From contig NZ_PEIB01000002.1 in NCBI RefSeq assembly GCF_004116385.1, positions 310,001 to 374,000 on the forward strand: 64,000 nt of DNA, given 5' to 3'. The notes beneath the pieces were generated by a model. The model saw only the letters and a list, made by a program, of their open reading frames with translations. It made no database searches and was not told where the DNA came from. Every line of letters begins with the position of its first letter. Within the stretch, counting starts at the first letter, position 1. The stretch comes from Veronia nyctiphanis (GTDB lineage Bacteria > Pseudomonadota > Gammaproteobacteria > Enterobacterales > Vibrionaceae). Below, one piece after another: positions 18,752-29,114 of this stretch. A program made the position numbers and the translations under genes.

Positions 18752-19223
18752 TGGGATCCCAATTTATGAACTACAAAAAACGGGGCCTCTTAAGCGGTGT
18801 ACAGTGATCGGTTACTGTTACAGTTCCGCCCTACACATAGGAGCTAACTCAGCTAACTGGGTGGAACGCGCTACGGGCCTCGACAAATAAGGCGCACATT
18901 CTGCGCCTTTCAGGGCCAAAAAGCCAGAAAAAAATTGAGAAAAGTCACATTTCTTAACGAGCTTGCTGGATTTTTGAGTGTTTGAGTATAAAGAACAGCC
19001 TATTTGTTGAAAACGTGATCGAATAACTGCATAAATATTCGCTAAAAAACGCAGTTTTCAAAAACTTAATAGCCTTTAATCATCTGTTCATGCTTATAAA
19101 GCAAAAATAGGTGTTGTATATGCAATGAACTTAATTTATCCCGCTGCTTTATAAGTATCCAAACTGGCAAATCAGGTGAATTTGGGTATAGTGTGTTCGA
19201 CTTTTTTCTGAGACCAAACAACA
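18752..19223. other. Divergent intergenic region between deaD and rnb
   Basis: 472 bases without a gene. The deaD-proximal 150 bases are GC-richer with inverted repeats (for example GCTAACTCAGCTAAC), which suggests a structured 5' untranslated region; the rest is AT-rich. TATAGT at about 19186 is a plausible -10 for rnb, followed within 35 bases by the start codon. Confidence 0.45.
18889..18909. promoter_or_regulatory. Perfect hairpin in the deaD leader region
   Basis: AAGGCGCA and TGCGCCTT are perfect arms around a five-base loop. On the minus strand the hairpin is followed by TTATTT, which is only weakly terminator-like. It lies about 140 bases upstream of the deaD start and could be an attenuator or RNA stability element. 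Confidence 0.35.
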
Positions 19224-21199
19224 ATGTTTCAAGACAATCCATTACTTGCGCAACTAAAACAACAGATCAAAGAAACCATTCCTAAAAAAGAAGGCACGAT
19301 TAAAGCCACCGAAAAAGGGTTTGGCTTCTTGGAAGCGGACGACAAAAATAGCTACTTTATTCCGCCTCCATATATGAAGAAAGTGATGCATGGGGACAAA
19401 GTGGTCGCCCTGATCAGAACGGAGAAAGATAAAGAGGTTGCCGAACCCGATGAACTGATTGAACAATCCGTCGAACGTTTCATCGGTCGTGTAAAGCTAT
19501 TCCGTGACAAGCTGAATGTTGTTCCAGACAATCCGCAGCTAAAAGACGCAATAAGAGCGAAGACCAGAAAAGGGATGAGTCACGATGAGCTTTCAGAAGG
19601 CGACTGGGTTGTCGCGAAACTCATTCGTCACCCTTTGAAAGGCGACAACAACTTCTTCTGCGAAATCAGTGAAAAAATCACAGACGCGGATGACAAAATT
19701 GCGCCTTGGTGGGTAACGCTAGCCAAGCATGATTTACCGAATAAAGAGCCTGCACCGCAAGACTCTTGGAGCATGCTGGATGAGGGTCTTGACCGTGAAG
19801 ACCTCACCGCCCTGCCCTTCATCACCATTGACAGCGCATCAACAAAAGACATGGATGATGCACTTCATACGGTGAAAAATGATGATGGCACCTTCACTCT
19901 CACTATTGCAATTGCTGATCCAACCGCATATATCGCTCCGGAAACAGAGATGGACAACGAAGCACGCGAGCGTGGTTTTACTATCTATCTGCCGGGCCGA
20001 AATATCCCGATGTTGCCTCGCGAGCTCAGTGACAATCTTTGTTCATTGATCAATGATGAACAACGCCCGACACTCTGTTGTACAGTGACTGTCGCGGCAG
20101 ATGGCACTATTGCTGATGATGTACGATTCTTCTCTGCCACCATCAAATCTCAGGGCCGATTAGCTACGATGACATTTCCGATTTGATTGAAAACGGCAAA
20201 TGTGAAAACTGGTCGCCTAACGAGACGATTAAAGAACAAATTGACGCTTTGCATGCGTTCGCACTGGCTCGTATCAACTGGCGTAAGACACATGCCGTCA
20301 CCTTCATTGATCGCCCGGATTATCGCTTTGAACTGAGCGAAGATAACGATGTTGTTGCTATCCATATCGACCCTCGCCGCATTGCCAATCGTATGGTTGA
20401 AGAGTCGATGATCACAGCAAACATCTGTGCCGGGCGTGTTCTGAGCGAACACTTCGGCTTCGGTGTGTTCAACACCCATGCTGGATTCAATGCTGAAAAA
20501 ATTGAAGACTTGGTAACACTGATGAACGAAAACGGTGCCGACGTTACCGCCGAGTCTGTTGCAACACTTGAGGGCTTCAGCGCACTACGCCGTTGGTTAA
20601 ACAGCCTGGAAACATCGTATCTGGATAATCGAATCCGTAAATTTCAGGCTTACAGCCTGATTCAAAATACGCCCGCTGAGCACTACGCAATGGGGCTGGA
20701 TGTGTATGCTACTTGGACATCACCTATCCGTAAGTACGGTGATATGATTAACCACCGTCTACTGAAAGCGATCATCACAGGTCAAGAGCCATCTCAGAAG
20801 CCAGATGAGGCAGTAGGTGATGAATTAGCAGGCCACAGAAAGCATCATAGAATGGCAGAGCGAGATGTTGCAGATTGGCTATACGTGCGCCTTCTCAAAG
20901 ACGCTGTTGAGCAAAAAACTGAGTTCAAGGCTGAGATTTTTGATATCAACCGTGCTGGTATGCGTGTTCGTCTCCTAGAGAATGGCGCAATGGCATTCAT
21001 TCCTGGCTCGTTAATCGTTGATAACAAGGAACGTGTGGAATGTAACGGCGACATGGGAATCATCTCTGTTGATGGCAATAAAGAGTTCCAGCTAGGTGAT
21101 GAGATTCAGGTTGTCCTGACATCAGTGAAAGAGCCGACCCGCTCAATTGTTGGTAAGCCTACCCGCGAGTTTGCAGTGGTCGCTGAAAAAGCGGAGTAA
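19224..21199 (+). CDS. rnb: Exoribonuclease II (frameshifted)
   Basis: Two adjacent frames together make a 659-residue RNase II (E. coli 644). The first, from ATG 19224, holds the cold-shock domains and the catalytic RNB motif with [13 protein letters not shown] (the metal-binding aspartates). The second holds the rest of RNB and the C-terminal S1 domain ([20 protein letters not shown]). The frames join if the single T at 20165 is read as TT, giving [13 protein letters not shown]. It degrades single-stranded RNA 3' to 5' in the cytoplasm. Because rnb is rarely lost, the break supports a sequence error. A strong terminator follows. Confidence 0.9.
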
Positions 21200-21235
21200 C
21201 CACAAGCCTCAGTCGAAGCCCAAAACGTAAAAATT

Positions 21236-21264
21236 AAAAAGCCAGACTAAGTCTGGCTTTTTTT
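21236..21264 (+). terminator. Intrinsic terminator of rnb
   Basis: Arms AAAAAGCCAGAC and GTCTGGCTTTTT with a three-base loop and a run of seven T, 37 bases after the rnb stop. Confidence 0.9.
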
Positions 21265-21280
21265 ATTCGGTACTCAAAAG

Positions 21281-21303
21281 AAAAAAACCGGCAAACGCCG
21301 GCT
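21281..21303 (-). terminator. Minus-strand terminator-like hairpin with no gene upstream
   Basis: On the minus strand CCGGC and GCCGG pair around GTTT and are followed by seven T. No minus-strand protein gene lies in the following 500 bases, so it either ends an unrecognised small RNA or limits read-through. Confidence 0.5.
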
Positions 21304-21809
21304 CATTGAGGTCTATTTAAGGTTGTCTGACCTTGTTAAAATTTGTCGACCCTGCACAAAAGCGGCATACCCGCTTTCAATTTTACCCCAGACACTGGTT
21401 TCCCTGTGTAAAAGTAAACAACGTAGTCATTATTGTTATGTTGTCGCTTCCATGGACGCTGGACAGAGACCAAACCATAACACCACAACTGTATGATCTT
21501 GTCTTGCGCTTAATGACCGTAGCTAACTTTTTCTCATTCACACTCTCTCATATGAGACACTTCGACAAGTAGCCATTTAAGAAAAGTCAGCAGAGTCGCT
21601 GGCGAATATTCATCATGTTTCTGTATGCAGTTCAACCAGATATCTGTTAATTCTGATACGAAGATCTGCTTCTTCCCAATTGCAATTGAATTCAATGCTC
21701 AGTGTCCGCATATTTGGAGACTCGATAGGCAAAGCTCAATTTCAATTCGCTTGTGCTCAATGACTTTGCTTAAACGATAGAGCCAAATACGCCTAACGCT
21801 GGGACTCGC
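21304..21809. other. Intergenic region before the debranching enzyme
   Basis: About 500 bases with no convincing protein gene; the one plus-strand frame at 21333-21572 has no ribosome binding site and no recognisable product. On the minus strand the last 200 bases before the hairpin at 21281 contain a second inverted repeat (AAAGCGG ... CCGCTTT near 21358-21378) and may encode a small RNA. Confidence 0.35.
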
Positions 21810-23754
21810 ATGAAAAATATGGACAATAAAACAATAACGCATCACAAAGTGCCCCAAGGCGCGACGCTTTCAGAAAACGGATGTTTTTTTTCAATTCATG
21901 CTCCTCAGGTCAACAAACTAAAACTCGCTATTTTTGACCACAATGGCACACCTGAATTTCATGATCTTGGGGCAAGAAATGGCCCGCTATTTCAAATATT
22001 TTTACCCAACATAAAAAGCGGCACGCAATACAGCTACTTCTATTCATCTTCTGATAAAGAAGTGTGGCTTATTGACCCTTACGCCAAAAAGATCAGCGCC
22101 CACCCTGTCTGTAAAAAGTCGTATGCCTCAGTAGTTACCAATAACGAATTTGACTGGCAAGGTGTTGTTCAACCAACAGTTGGCCGTGACCAAACGTTGG
22201 TGTATGAAGTTCACGTTAAAGGTCTGACTCAACAACATCCGGATATTCCCGAACCCTTCGTGTAGATACCTTGGACTTTGTCACCCTTCAATGATTGAAC
22301 ACTTCAAACAGCTCGGAGTGACCACTCTTCAGCTTATGCCAGTGACGGCGGCAGTCGATGAGCATCATTTAAAGCAAAAGAAACTGACCAACTTCTGGGG
22401 CTATAATCCGGTTGCATGGTTTGCACCGGACAACCGATTTGCTGTTGATGACCCAGTCACTGAAATGAAAACAATGGTCAGAGAGCTGCATCGCCATGGT
22501 TTTGAAGTCGTGCTCGATGTGGTTTATAACCACACGGCAGAGAGCGGTGAGCCAGGGCCAGTGTTTCACCACAAGTTACTTGATCCCCTGTTTTACCTTC
22601 ATGGGTATGAAGGTGAATTCCAGAACTTTACAGGATGTGGCAACACGGTCGACCTTTCCCACCCACCTGCGCTCAAAACCGTAATGGACTCACTGCGGTA
22701 TTGGATTGAAGAATTTCACATTGACGGCTTCCGCTTCGATTTAGCGGCAACATTAGGACGTAGAGGCGAGTCTTTTGATAATGCTGGCGGTTTTTTTCAT
22801 TCCGTCTACCAAGACCCGATTGTTTCGCAAGCCAAGTTGATTGCAGAACCATGGGATATTGGACCAGATGGTTATCAATTGGGGCATTTTCCGATGGGAT
22901 GGCTCGAGTGTAACGATAAATACCGCGATACGTTGCGCTCGTATTGGCATTTTAGTGGCCAAGGACTCGGCGAGTTTGCAACGCGTATTATGGGGTCTCG
23001 CGACCTATTCAGCGCTGCAGTTTGGCCAGACAAGTCTTCGGTAAATTATATCGCTTACCATGATGGTTATACCTTACAAGACTTGGTCTCCTACCAGCAC
23101 AAACACAATCTCGATAATGGCGAAGGAAATCGAGATGGGCATGGCGACAACCGTAGTTGTAATCATGGTATTGAAGGCGAGACGAAAGATAGCAACATCG
23201 TTGCATTGAGGGAGCGTCAAAAACGCAATCTTATTGCCTCTCTGATGTTCAGTTTTGGTGTTCCTCACCTACTCGCGGTAGATAGCCTCTCGCATAGCCA
23301 GAAAGGCAATAATAACGCCTACTGCCAAGATAACCCGATCTCATGGCCAACATGGCAGCTAGCGGAAAGAGAGTCTGACTTCCTCTCGTGGATGGAAGCC
23401 ATCATTGCATTGAGAAAGGTCTATATGATGCCTCTTATCCGTGCGTTTTCCGGACCACATCGACACACCAACAGAGTGGTATGGAGAAAACAATCCGGTC
23501 AACCGATGGAGTGGCAAGACTGGGAGAGCAAGCAAGTTATCGCCTTACACATCGGCGTAGGAGAAAAAGGACAAGAACTCATTTTTCTTGCAAACCCAAC
23601 CTCCAACAACACCAAGTTCGAGCTTCCTAATAAACCTTGGCGTTGTCTAGTAGACACACGGCTTGGTCATATAGAGTCACCAGCACAACCTTTGGGAGAG
23701 AATGATTACACGCTGATCTCACATTCGATGGCGATATTGTTTTCTGACAAATAA
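21810..23754 (+). CDS. glgX: Glycogen debranching enzyme, GlgX type (frameshifted)
   Basis: Two frames form a GlgX-like protein of about 648 residues. The first (to 22265) is the N-terminal CBM48-like domain and the start of the barrel (LVYEVHVKGLTQQHPDIPE). The second is the GH13 catalytic domain: DVVYNHTAE, the nucleophile segment GFRFDLA, the acid segment AEPWDIGPDGYQLG and AYHDGYTLQDLVSY. Near 22254-22262 the frames join if CCC is CCCC and the following single G is GG, giving EPLRGRYLGL; that is two missing bases. It cleaves alpha-1,6 branches from limit dextrin. No other glycogen genes are next to it, so it may process external or storage glucan. Confidence 0.85.
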
Positions 23755-23780
23755 AAAAGACCCGGGATCACTCCCGGGTC
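23752..23780 (-). terminator. Intrinsic terminator of the DUF1127-like gene
   Basis: Arms GACCCGGGA and TCCCGGGTC with a four-base loop; on the minus strand a run of six T follows. It also lies just after the glgX stop. Confidence 0.75.
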
Positions 23781-23814
23781 AACTCACCAATTTTCGCTAA
23801 ATAGTGAGACGATT

Positions 23815-24036
23815 TTACTTGCGGTTCAACCTCTCTATTTCTTTTTCTACTCGCTCTTTCGTCAAACCGATGTCTTGCAAAAATGCCTGATCATCTAAAC
23901 GAGCTTTTAAATCTCTAATTGCACTCTCTTCGTCACTGGCAAACCAAAACTGATTGATCTTCAATTTGGCCTGCACAAGTGTCTGCTTAATTGAATTAAG
24001 AAGGGATATTGAGCGGGAAAATTTAATGTGTTCCAT
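23815..24036 (-). CDS. Small DUF1127-like protein
   Basis: A 73-residue protein from ATG 24036, which has GGAGG just upstream (preferred over an in-frame ATG nine codons earlier). The C-terminal part (LKARLDDQAFLQDIGLTKERVEKEI) has the helix pattern of DUF1127 proteins, with an internal AFLQDIGLT segment typical of the family. These small proteins are often regulated by stress and in some bacteria affect phosphate and carbon metabolism through RNA. It is divergent from a LysR gene that may control it. Confidence 0.62.
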   Translation of the reverse strand: MEHIKFSRSISLLNSIKQTLVQAKLKINQFWFASDEESAIRDLKARLDDQAFLQDIGLTKERVEKEIERLNRK

Positions 24037-24161
24037 GTTTACCTCCGCATTACAGCAAGCCAAATCGTTTAAATAATGTGCACTTCGGTTGTAATCATGC
24101 TAAGAATTTATTGATAAGAAAAGCGCATATTTCTTAAGGTATTCATTAGAGATTCTAATAT

Positions 24162-25037
24162 ATGAAAAATTTAGATATTGACCAACTTCGCTCACTGGTT
24201 GCAATAGCCGATTGCGGAAACTTTTCTGGCGCCGCAGACAGGGTGCATCGAACTCAATCAGCCGTCAGCCAGCAGATGAAAAAATTAGAAGCCTCTACGG
24301 GTGTTACCCTTTTCCAAAAACTCGGGCGAACATATTCATTGACCAGCCACGGCGTTCATCTGGTCAGTTATGCACGACAAATACTCGGGTTAAATGATGA
24401 AGCAATGTCCTTTTTTACCAGCCCGGAAATGAATGGCACTGTGCGACTTGGTGTATGTGACGACTACGTAAAACTCGTGTTTGACCATATTTTAAGTGGC
24501 TTCTCAAAGGCATACCCCAACATTCAGTTGTTTGTCACAAGCAACACCAGTTGGCGATTGCAAAAAATGGTCTCTTCGGGAAAGCTTGATATTGCAATCA
24601 TCAATATTCTCGATGAACCCATCCTTCCTGCAGAAGCGCTTTTCACAGAAAGCCTCGTTTGGGTTAAATCAAAGAATGTAGAATATTCACCATCCAAGCC
24701 ATTACCTCTTGCGGTTGAAGCTCAATGTCGATGGGGAAGAGTCGCAGTTTCCCTGCTTCAAAAAAAGGATCCCTTTTCAAGTCGCCATTACCTCGCAGAT
24801 TTCCATGGTCTTACTGCCGCAGTAAGTTCAGGTCTTGCCGTTGCCCTGATATCCAGTTGCACTGTCACTGATGAAATGGAAGTTATTGATCTCATTGATT
24901 CAACGCAACAGGTTCACACAGGTATTGTGAAAAGACCGGGTATGACAGAGCCTGCGGTATCAGCAATGGCGGATTATGTTCTTCAGTGGAATGAAAAAAA
25001 TCGTGGGTCGATACCGCCAACATTACGCGCAAGTTAA
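24162..25037 (+). CDS. LysR-family transcriptional regulator
   Basis: A 291-residue LysR regulator. The N-terminal winged helix covers about residues 3-65 (LDIDQLRSLVAIADCGNFSG, then AAxxxHRTQSAVSQQMKKLE). The effector domain starts at about 90 (GTVRLGVCDDYV). The 125-base gap to the divergent DUF1127-like gene is the usual place for LysR binding. The ligand is unknown. Confidence 0.85.
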   Translation: MKNLDIDQLRSLVAIADCGNFSGAADRVHRTQSAVSQQMKKLEASTGVTLFQKLGRTYSLTSHGVHLVSYARQILGLNDEAMSFFTSPEMNGTVRLGVCDDYVKLVFDHILSGFSKAYPNIQLFVTSNTSWRLQKMVSSGKLDIAIINILDEPILPAEALFTESLVWVKSKNVEYSPSKPLPLAVEAQCRWGRVAVSLLQKKDPFSSRHYLADFHGLTAAVSSGLAVALISSCTVTDEMEVIDLIDSTQQVHTGIVKRPGMTEPAVSAMADYVLQWNEKNRGSIPPTLRAS

Positions 25038-25159
25038 GCTGTAGTCAGAAAATATCTAACCAAGTCACAGATGAGACACCAATTTGTTTCGCGAGTATTG
25101 TCAATGCGATAAATGCAACCTAGACTCGTTTGCATATTTTTTAGACAGTAACGTTTCAT

Positions 25160-25678
25160 GTGAAGATTTGTCGGTGGATTGATTTAGTTTTTTTTGCATT
25201 TCTAGCAACTGTCGTGGGTTGTAGTCAAACCGCATTTGTTGAAAAAAACGCCTCGACAAAAAAATCAGAAGCCTTTTACCCACTGCCTGAATTTGCTGCC
25301 CCTCCTACTGCTGAAAAAATACAAACTCGACTTGAGTATCTTTTTAACGAATGGAAAGGCACACCTTACAATGGGGGGAATTCAAAACGCGGTATAGATT
25401 GCTCAGCCTTTACACAGATCTCATATCGGCAACTCTTCAAAATGCATCTCCCTAGAACGACAAAGTATCAGGTCAGTTACGGCAAACAGGTGGCCTTATC
25501 TGAGATTGATACAGGTGACTTAGTGTTCTTTAAAACAAGAAGAAATGGTTATCACGTCGGAATTTATATGGGAGGTAACAGCTTTGTTCACGCATCAACA
25601 TCGAAAGGGGTCACCATATCTAAATTGGATTCACCATATTGGACTCGCGTGTTCTGGCAAGTCAGACGCTATTTTTAG
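25160..25678 (+). CDS. NlpC/P60 family lipoprotein, probable peptidoglycan endopeptidase
   Basis: A 172-residue protein starting with GTG at 25160. A hydrophobic signal ends in VVGC, giving a lipidated cysteine at residue 21. The NlpC/P60 domain has the catalytic Cys81 (GIDCSAF), His132 (YHVGIYMG) and a third polar residue His144 (FVHAS). Such enzymes (Spr/MepS-like) cut peptide crosslinks in peptidoglycan. Its stop overlaps the convergent gene on the other strand by four bases. Confidence 0.85.
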   Translation: MKICRWIDLVFFAFLATVVGCSQTAFVEKNASTKKSEAFYPLPEFAAPPTAEKIQTRLEYLFNEWKGTPYNGGNSKRGIDCSAFTQISYRQLFKMHLPRTTKYQVSYGKQVALSEIDTGDLVFFKTRRNGYHVGIYMGGNSFVHASTSKGVTISKLDSPYWTRVFWQVRRYF

Positions 25679-26441
25679 CTCGCTTTCACTGCCAGAGAAG
25701 AAGCATCATCACCAGCGAGGGATATGATCTTCATATTTAGGTTACTGCCCTCTGAATAACTTGCCTTATAACCCCCATGTAGCGTGTTGGAAAAGTGAGA
25801 TTGAGTCGGGTACACATTAATCACACTCTGCTTCGCTATTTTAAGTGCATCGTCTGAAATCTCATCCACCGATGGCGCAATAATTAATGTACTTTCAACA
25901 TCACCATAACTGACAAGTGCCGGTTTCATGATGTCTTGATTAAGCAAATCTTGGTTAACCAAAGTTACAACCTGGTGATCGCCACATCGACAACCAGATT
26001 CGAACGTGTGCACTTGTCCCAACGAAGTTTTTTGCATTGCGGAAATCTCTCTTTGTAACCTGACGATATTTCCATTTTGTATTAATGCCTGACTTAACAC
26101 CTTAATAATCTTTGACTTTACTATATGTGAAAATATTTCATCACTTTCTTGCTGCCAAAGCGAAAGGTCTGCAATGCTTGCCGTATCCAGTTGCTCGAAG
26201 AAACCGATACTGACTAGCATATTTCCAGCAGCCGCAGATAATTCATCGAAAATAGCGTCTTTGCTATTTATCGCTAGCCCTTCTAGCCAGATGTCAGTGA
26301 ATTCGCTGGAAAGACCAAAAGGTCAATGTTTTGGTCATGTGCTTTTTCAATCAAAGCGATATGGGTGTTTACCGATGCGTCGAGCGAATCAAGATTATAC
26401 CCTACGGTAGCAATACCAACGGCTAACGATTTTTTTATCAC
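25675..26441 (-). CDS. Degenerate carbon-nitrogen hydrolase-like protein (frameshifted)
   Basis: From GTG 26441 the frame reads IKKSLAVGIATVGYN, a typical first strand of the nitrilase fold, then LVFP; joining at about 26307 by adding one base continues SEFTDIWLEGLAI to a stop at 25675, about 255 residues in all. The pattern of a catalytic lysine region (MQKTSLGQVHTFESG) and a late APSVD strand fits the nitrilase superfamily, but where the nucleophile cysteine is expected (ICYD-type motif) the sequence reads LVNQD. It may be a non-catalytic member. Family assignment is by pattern only. Confidence 0.4.
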
Positions 26442-27331
26442 GCGATTACCACAATTAACAGTGATTTAATCAGCCCATAACCACAGCAATCTCGCCGATA
26501 CTCGGATCATATCTCACCGACCTAAAACCAAGACTGCTTAAAAAAGGCGCGAATAATACATGTTAATGTTATATCCATCAAAGTATTTTGAAGATTATTG
26601 TAACAATGTGAGTCTAAAATCTAATGGAGCGCATAGCCTGCTATCAGAGAGCTAAGACGACTTAAACACATCCCAAGCGGCCCTTAGCGCATTAAACCGA
26701 CGAGCTCAGAGCTGACTAAAACGTGCCAAACCTCACATAAAAACATCTCCTTATTGAGACTAAAAAAAATAACTAGGCTTTTTTTCAATCTCAAAAGATA
26801 AATCTATGCATTTATATGACTCTAGGGTGAATCATAATTAATACATTGAATTATAAATAAGACAAAAGCATTATTATTGAACCGAATAGTTAAAGGCAGT
26901 ATTAAACAATGATAATAATAACTTTTCACTAATATTCATTCATTTATATCAAAATATAAAACAAAAAAGACAATTCATGTGTTATTTATCAAACACAACT
27001 GTACGTAGATATAACAGCTAAATAATATTATTTAATTATGAGTAAATATTTTTTTGCATTATTTGAATAGTCTTCTAATCTACAAATGAACCTAACGTCA
27101 ATTCTGTCATTCAATTCGAACATAAATTGTCATCAAATGACGAACTGGAAGTTTAATACGAAAGCGACAGACTCCATACAACTAAGACTAGAAGCATGGA
27201 TGTAGGTTGAAAATAAGACACTTGCTAGCACTAATTAATCATTTTTTTCGACGTATTTGAATTGTTGCGTCGATAGTTATTAAGGCGAAATACGCAGGCG
27301 TTAATTTGTGTAAAACTTGAGGGAGTTACTG
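26442..27331. other. AT-rich gene-free region
   Basis: About 890 bases with no frame longer than a few dozen codons. The base composition is much richer in A and T than the flanking genes, particularly 26760-27120. No RNA gene, repeat or terminator was recognised. It lies immediately upstream of the glycine-rich protein at 27332 and may hold its regulatory region or be remnant foreign DNA. Confidence 0.45.
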
Positions 27332-27903
27332 ATGATTATTGAAGCAATAGGTGGGATTGTTGGCGGATTGTTAGGCCTAGGTGATGACAAAGGTAAGGAA
27401 GAGAATGCAGTTTCTGTGGCTGGGCCAAAAGGCGGGCATGCAGGAGCAGCTGATAATCAAGATGCCAAAATGTCAAACCATGCAGATCAAGTCGAAGCTA
27501 AAACAAAGAAATCAGGTGGCGGTGGGTTACTTGGCGGTATCTTTAATATATTCAAAGGTGTGGCGCAAAAAGTCGCTGGCTTTGCTGCGGGCATTTTTGG
27601 TTTCGGAGACTTGTATAAGAAAGCGCAAGATGTATGGCGTAATCCAACAGCACAAAACCTCGGTGAACTTATTATCGAGGGTGGAGAAAAAGGTCTTCCT
27701 CTCATGCTAAGTTATTAAGCGGAGGCGATGAGCAGAAGAAACAAGATATTATTGGGCTAGGTAACAAACTACTTGAAGTAGGTAATTTCCTAGTCGACGA
27801 CCTATTGGAAGACAGCAAAGAGTCAAAAATTGTATCTGGAATGATTGATGGTATTAAGAACATTCCATTTATTGGCGGTGTAGCAGACTTCTTTCTTAGC
27901 TAA
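27332..27903 (+). CDS. Glycine-rich hydrophobic protein of unknown function (frameshifted)
   Basis: The ATG at 27332 has GAGGGAG seven bases upstream. The frame ends early at 27718, but a second frame continues in the same register of composition (AKLLSGGDEQKKQDIIGLG) to 27903 if the T at 27700 is doubled; the total is then about 190 residues. Hydrophobic glycine-rich blocks (GGIVGGLLGLGDD near the start, GGGGLLGGIFNIFKG, FAAGIFGFGDLYKK, IPFIGGVADFFLS at the end) alternate with charged linkers. The blocks look like repeated amphipathic membrane-active segments. No family is recognised. It ends one base before the convergent ada gene and follows an AT-rich stretch. Confidence 0.6.
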
Positions 27904-29025
27904 CTAGTTAAGTAGGCAAGTAAAATCTAATTGGCTGGCATCACGTTCTATCTCCTCGTTTTGTTGGAGTTTGAGAGATACTTTATTCTCATGCTCCAAC
28001 AGCCAGCGTTTTCTTTCCAGGCCTCCACCGTAACCCGTTAAATTTCCATTTTTTCCGATGACTCGATGACATGGGACAATAATGGCTACACGATTGCATC
28101 CGTTTGCTGATGCCACTGCCCTGACGGCTTTCGGATTATTCAACCTCTCAGCTTGTTGTTGGTATGAAGCCGTTTTACCAAATGGAATGGAAAACAACAC
28201 ATCCCAGACCTGTTTCTGAAAGACGGTTCCCGGTAAATCAAGCGTAACGTTAAACATGGTGCGCTCGCCAGAGAAGTACTCGTCTAACTCGATTTTTGTT
28301 TGTTTGATGTGTTTGTTCTCACCACTGACAATATTAGCTGTAAGGCGCGTTTGAAGATCACGAAACTCTGTTTCAAGCATTCTCCTATCGACAAACTCCA
28401 GCAAACACAAGCCAGCGTCCGTTGCGCAAGCAAACATTGGTCCCAAAGGAGTAGTCAATCGGCTTATTAGAATCCTGTTTTTTTCAGCGCTTTGGGTAGG
28501 CGATGACCCTAACAGTTTTTTGCAGGTATAGCCGAAACCACTGAGAGAGTCGTAACCTGCATCCATCGCAGTATCTATCGTGCTTCTACCTTCCTTTAAT
28601 TCAATTAATGCATTGTTGATTCGATACATGCGCTGGAAAGCGTGGAATGTCATGCCATAGTGCAGGTTGAACCAACGGCGAACCTGTTCTGGTGCGATGT
28701 TGTTCTCTCTGAGGACTTGATCAGATATTTTCTCTTTAGGATTAACACGAACAAGCTCAATGGCTTTTGAAACAGGCTCTGGGGCTTCATTTGCATTTTC
28801 TGTTGGACGGCAGACTTTGCAGGGGCGAAAACCTGCATCCATGGCTTCTTTGTACATGGTATAAAAAACCACATTTTTTATTTTGGGCTTCCTCGCTCTG
28901 CATGTGGCGATACAAAAAATCGACGTCGTTTTAACTCCAACATAGAATATTCCAGTAAATCGTGAATCCCTTTCAAGTAGCGCCTTGTAATATGTATCTA
29001 TCTGTTTTTTATCTGTAACTAGCAT
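27904..29025 (-). CDS. ada: Ada: bifunctional DNA repair methyltransferase and transcriptional activator
   Basis: A 373-residue Ada. The N-terminal zinc domain has the four cysteines C38, C42, C69 and C72; C38 accepts methyl groups from phosphotriesters and converts Ada to an activator. An AraC-type helix-turn-helix follows (about 85-180), then the O6-methylguanine transferase domain with the acceptor Cys319 in IIVPCHRVIGKNG. It repairs alkylated DNA and induces the adaptive response. No alkB or alkA is adjacent. A tail of about 30 residues after the catalytic domain is longer than in E. coli. Confidence 0.93.
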   Translation of the reverse strand: MLVTDKKQIDTYYKALLERDSRFTGIFYVGVKTTSIFCIATCRARKPKIKNVVFYTMYKEAMDAGFRPCKVCRPTENANEAPEPVSKAIELVRVNPKEKISDQVLRENNIAPEQVRRWFNLHYGMTFHAFQRMYRINNALIELKEGRSTIDTAMDAGYDSLSGFGYTCKKLLGSSPTQSAEKNRILISRLTTPLGPMFACATDAGLCLLEFVDRRMLETEFRDLQTRLTANIVSGENKHIKQTKIELDEYFSGERTMFNVTLDLPGTVFQKQVWDVLFSIPFGKTASYQQQAERLNNPKAVRAVASANGCNRVAIIVPCHRVIGKNGNLTGYGGGLERKRWLLEHENKVSLKLQQNEEIERDASQLDFTCLLN

Positions 29026-29114
29026 GGCACCACTCTTTCATTCATCTAATTAATTGCCGATAAAAACTATCAATCCTTAGGTTTAGCAACAACCGAAAAC
29101 TGAACAAGTATTTT

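Noticed and set aside
20160-20190. Programmed frameshift in rnb
   Set aside because: No slippery heptamer or downstream structure is seen, rnb is not known to use recoding, and the same kind of shift recurs in about twenty unrelated genes.
21333-21572. 79-residue plus-strand frame between rnb and glgX
   Set aside because: No ribosome binding site, no recognisable family, and it begins inside a region better explained as untranslated.
26442-27331. Mobile-element remnant in the AT-rich region
   Set aside because: No terminal inverted repeats, target duplications or transposase fragments were found; base composition alone is not enough.
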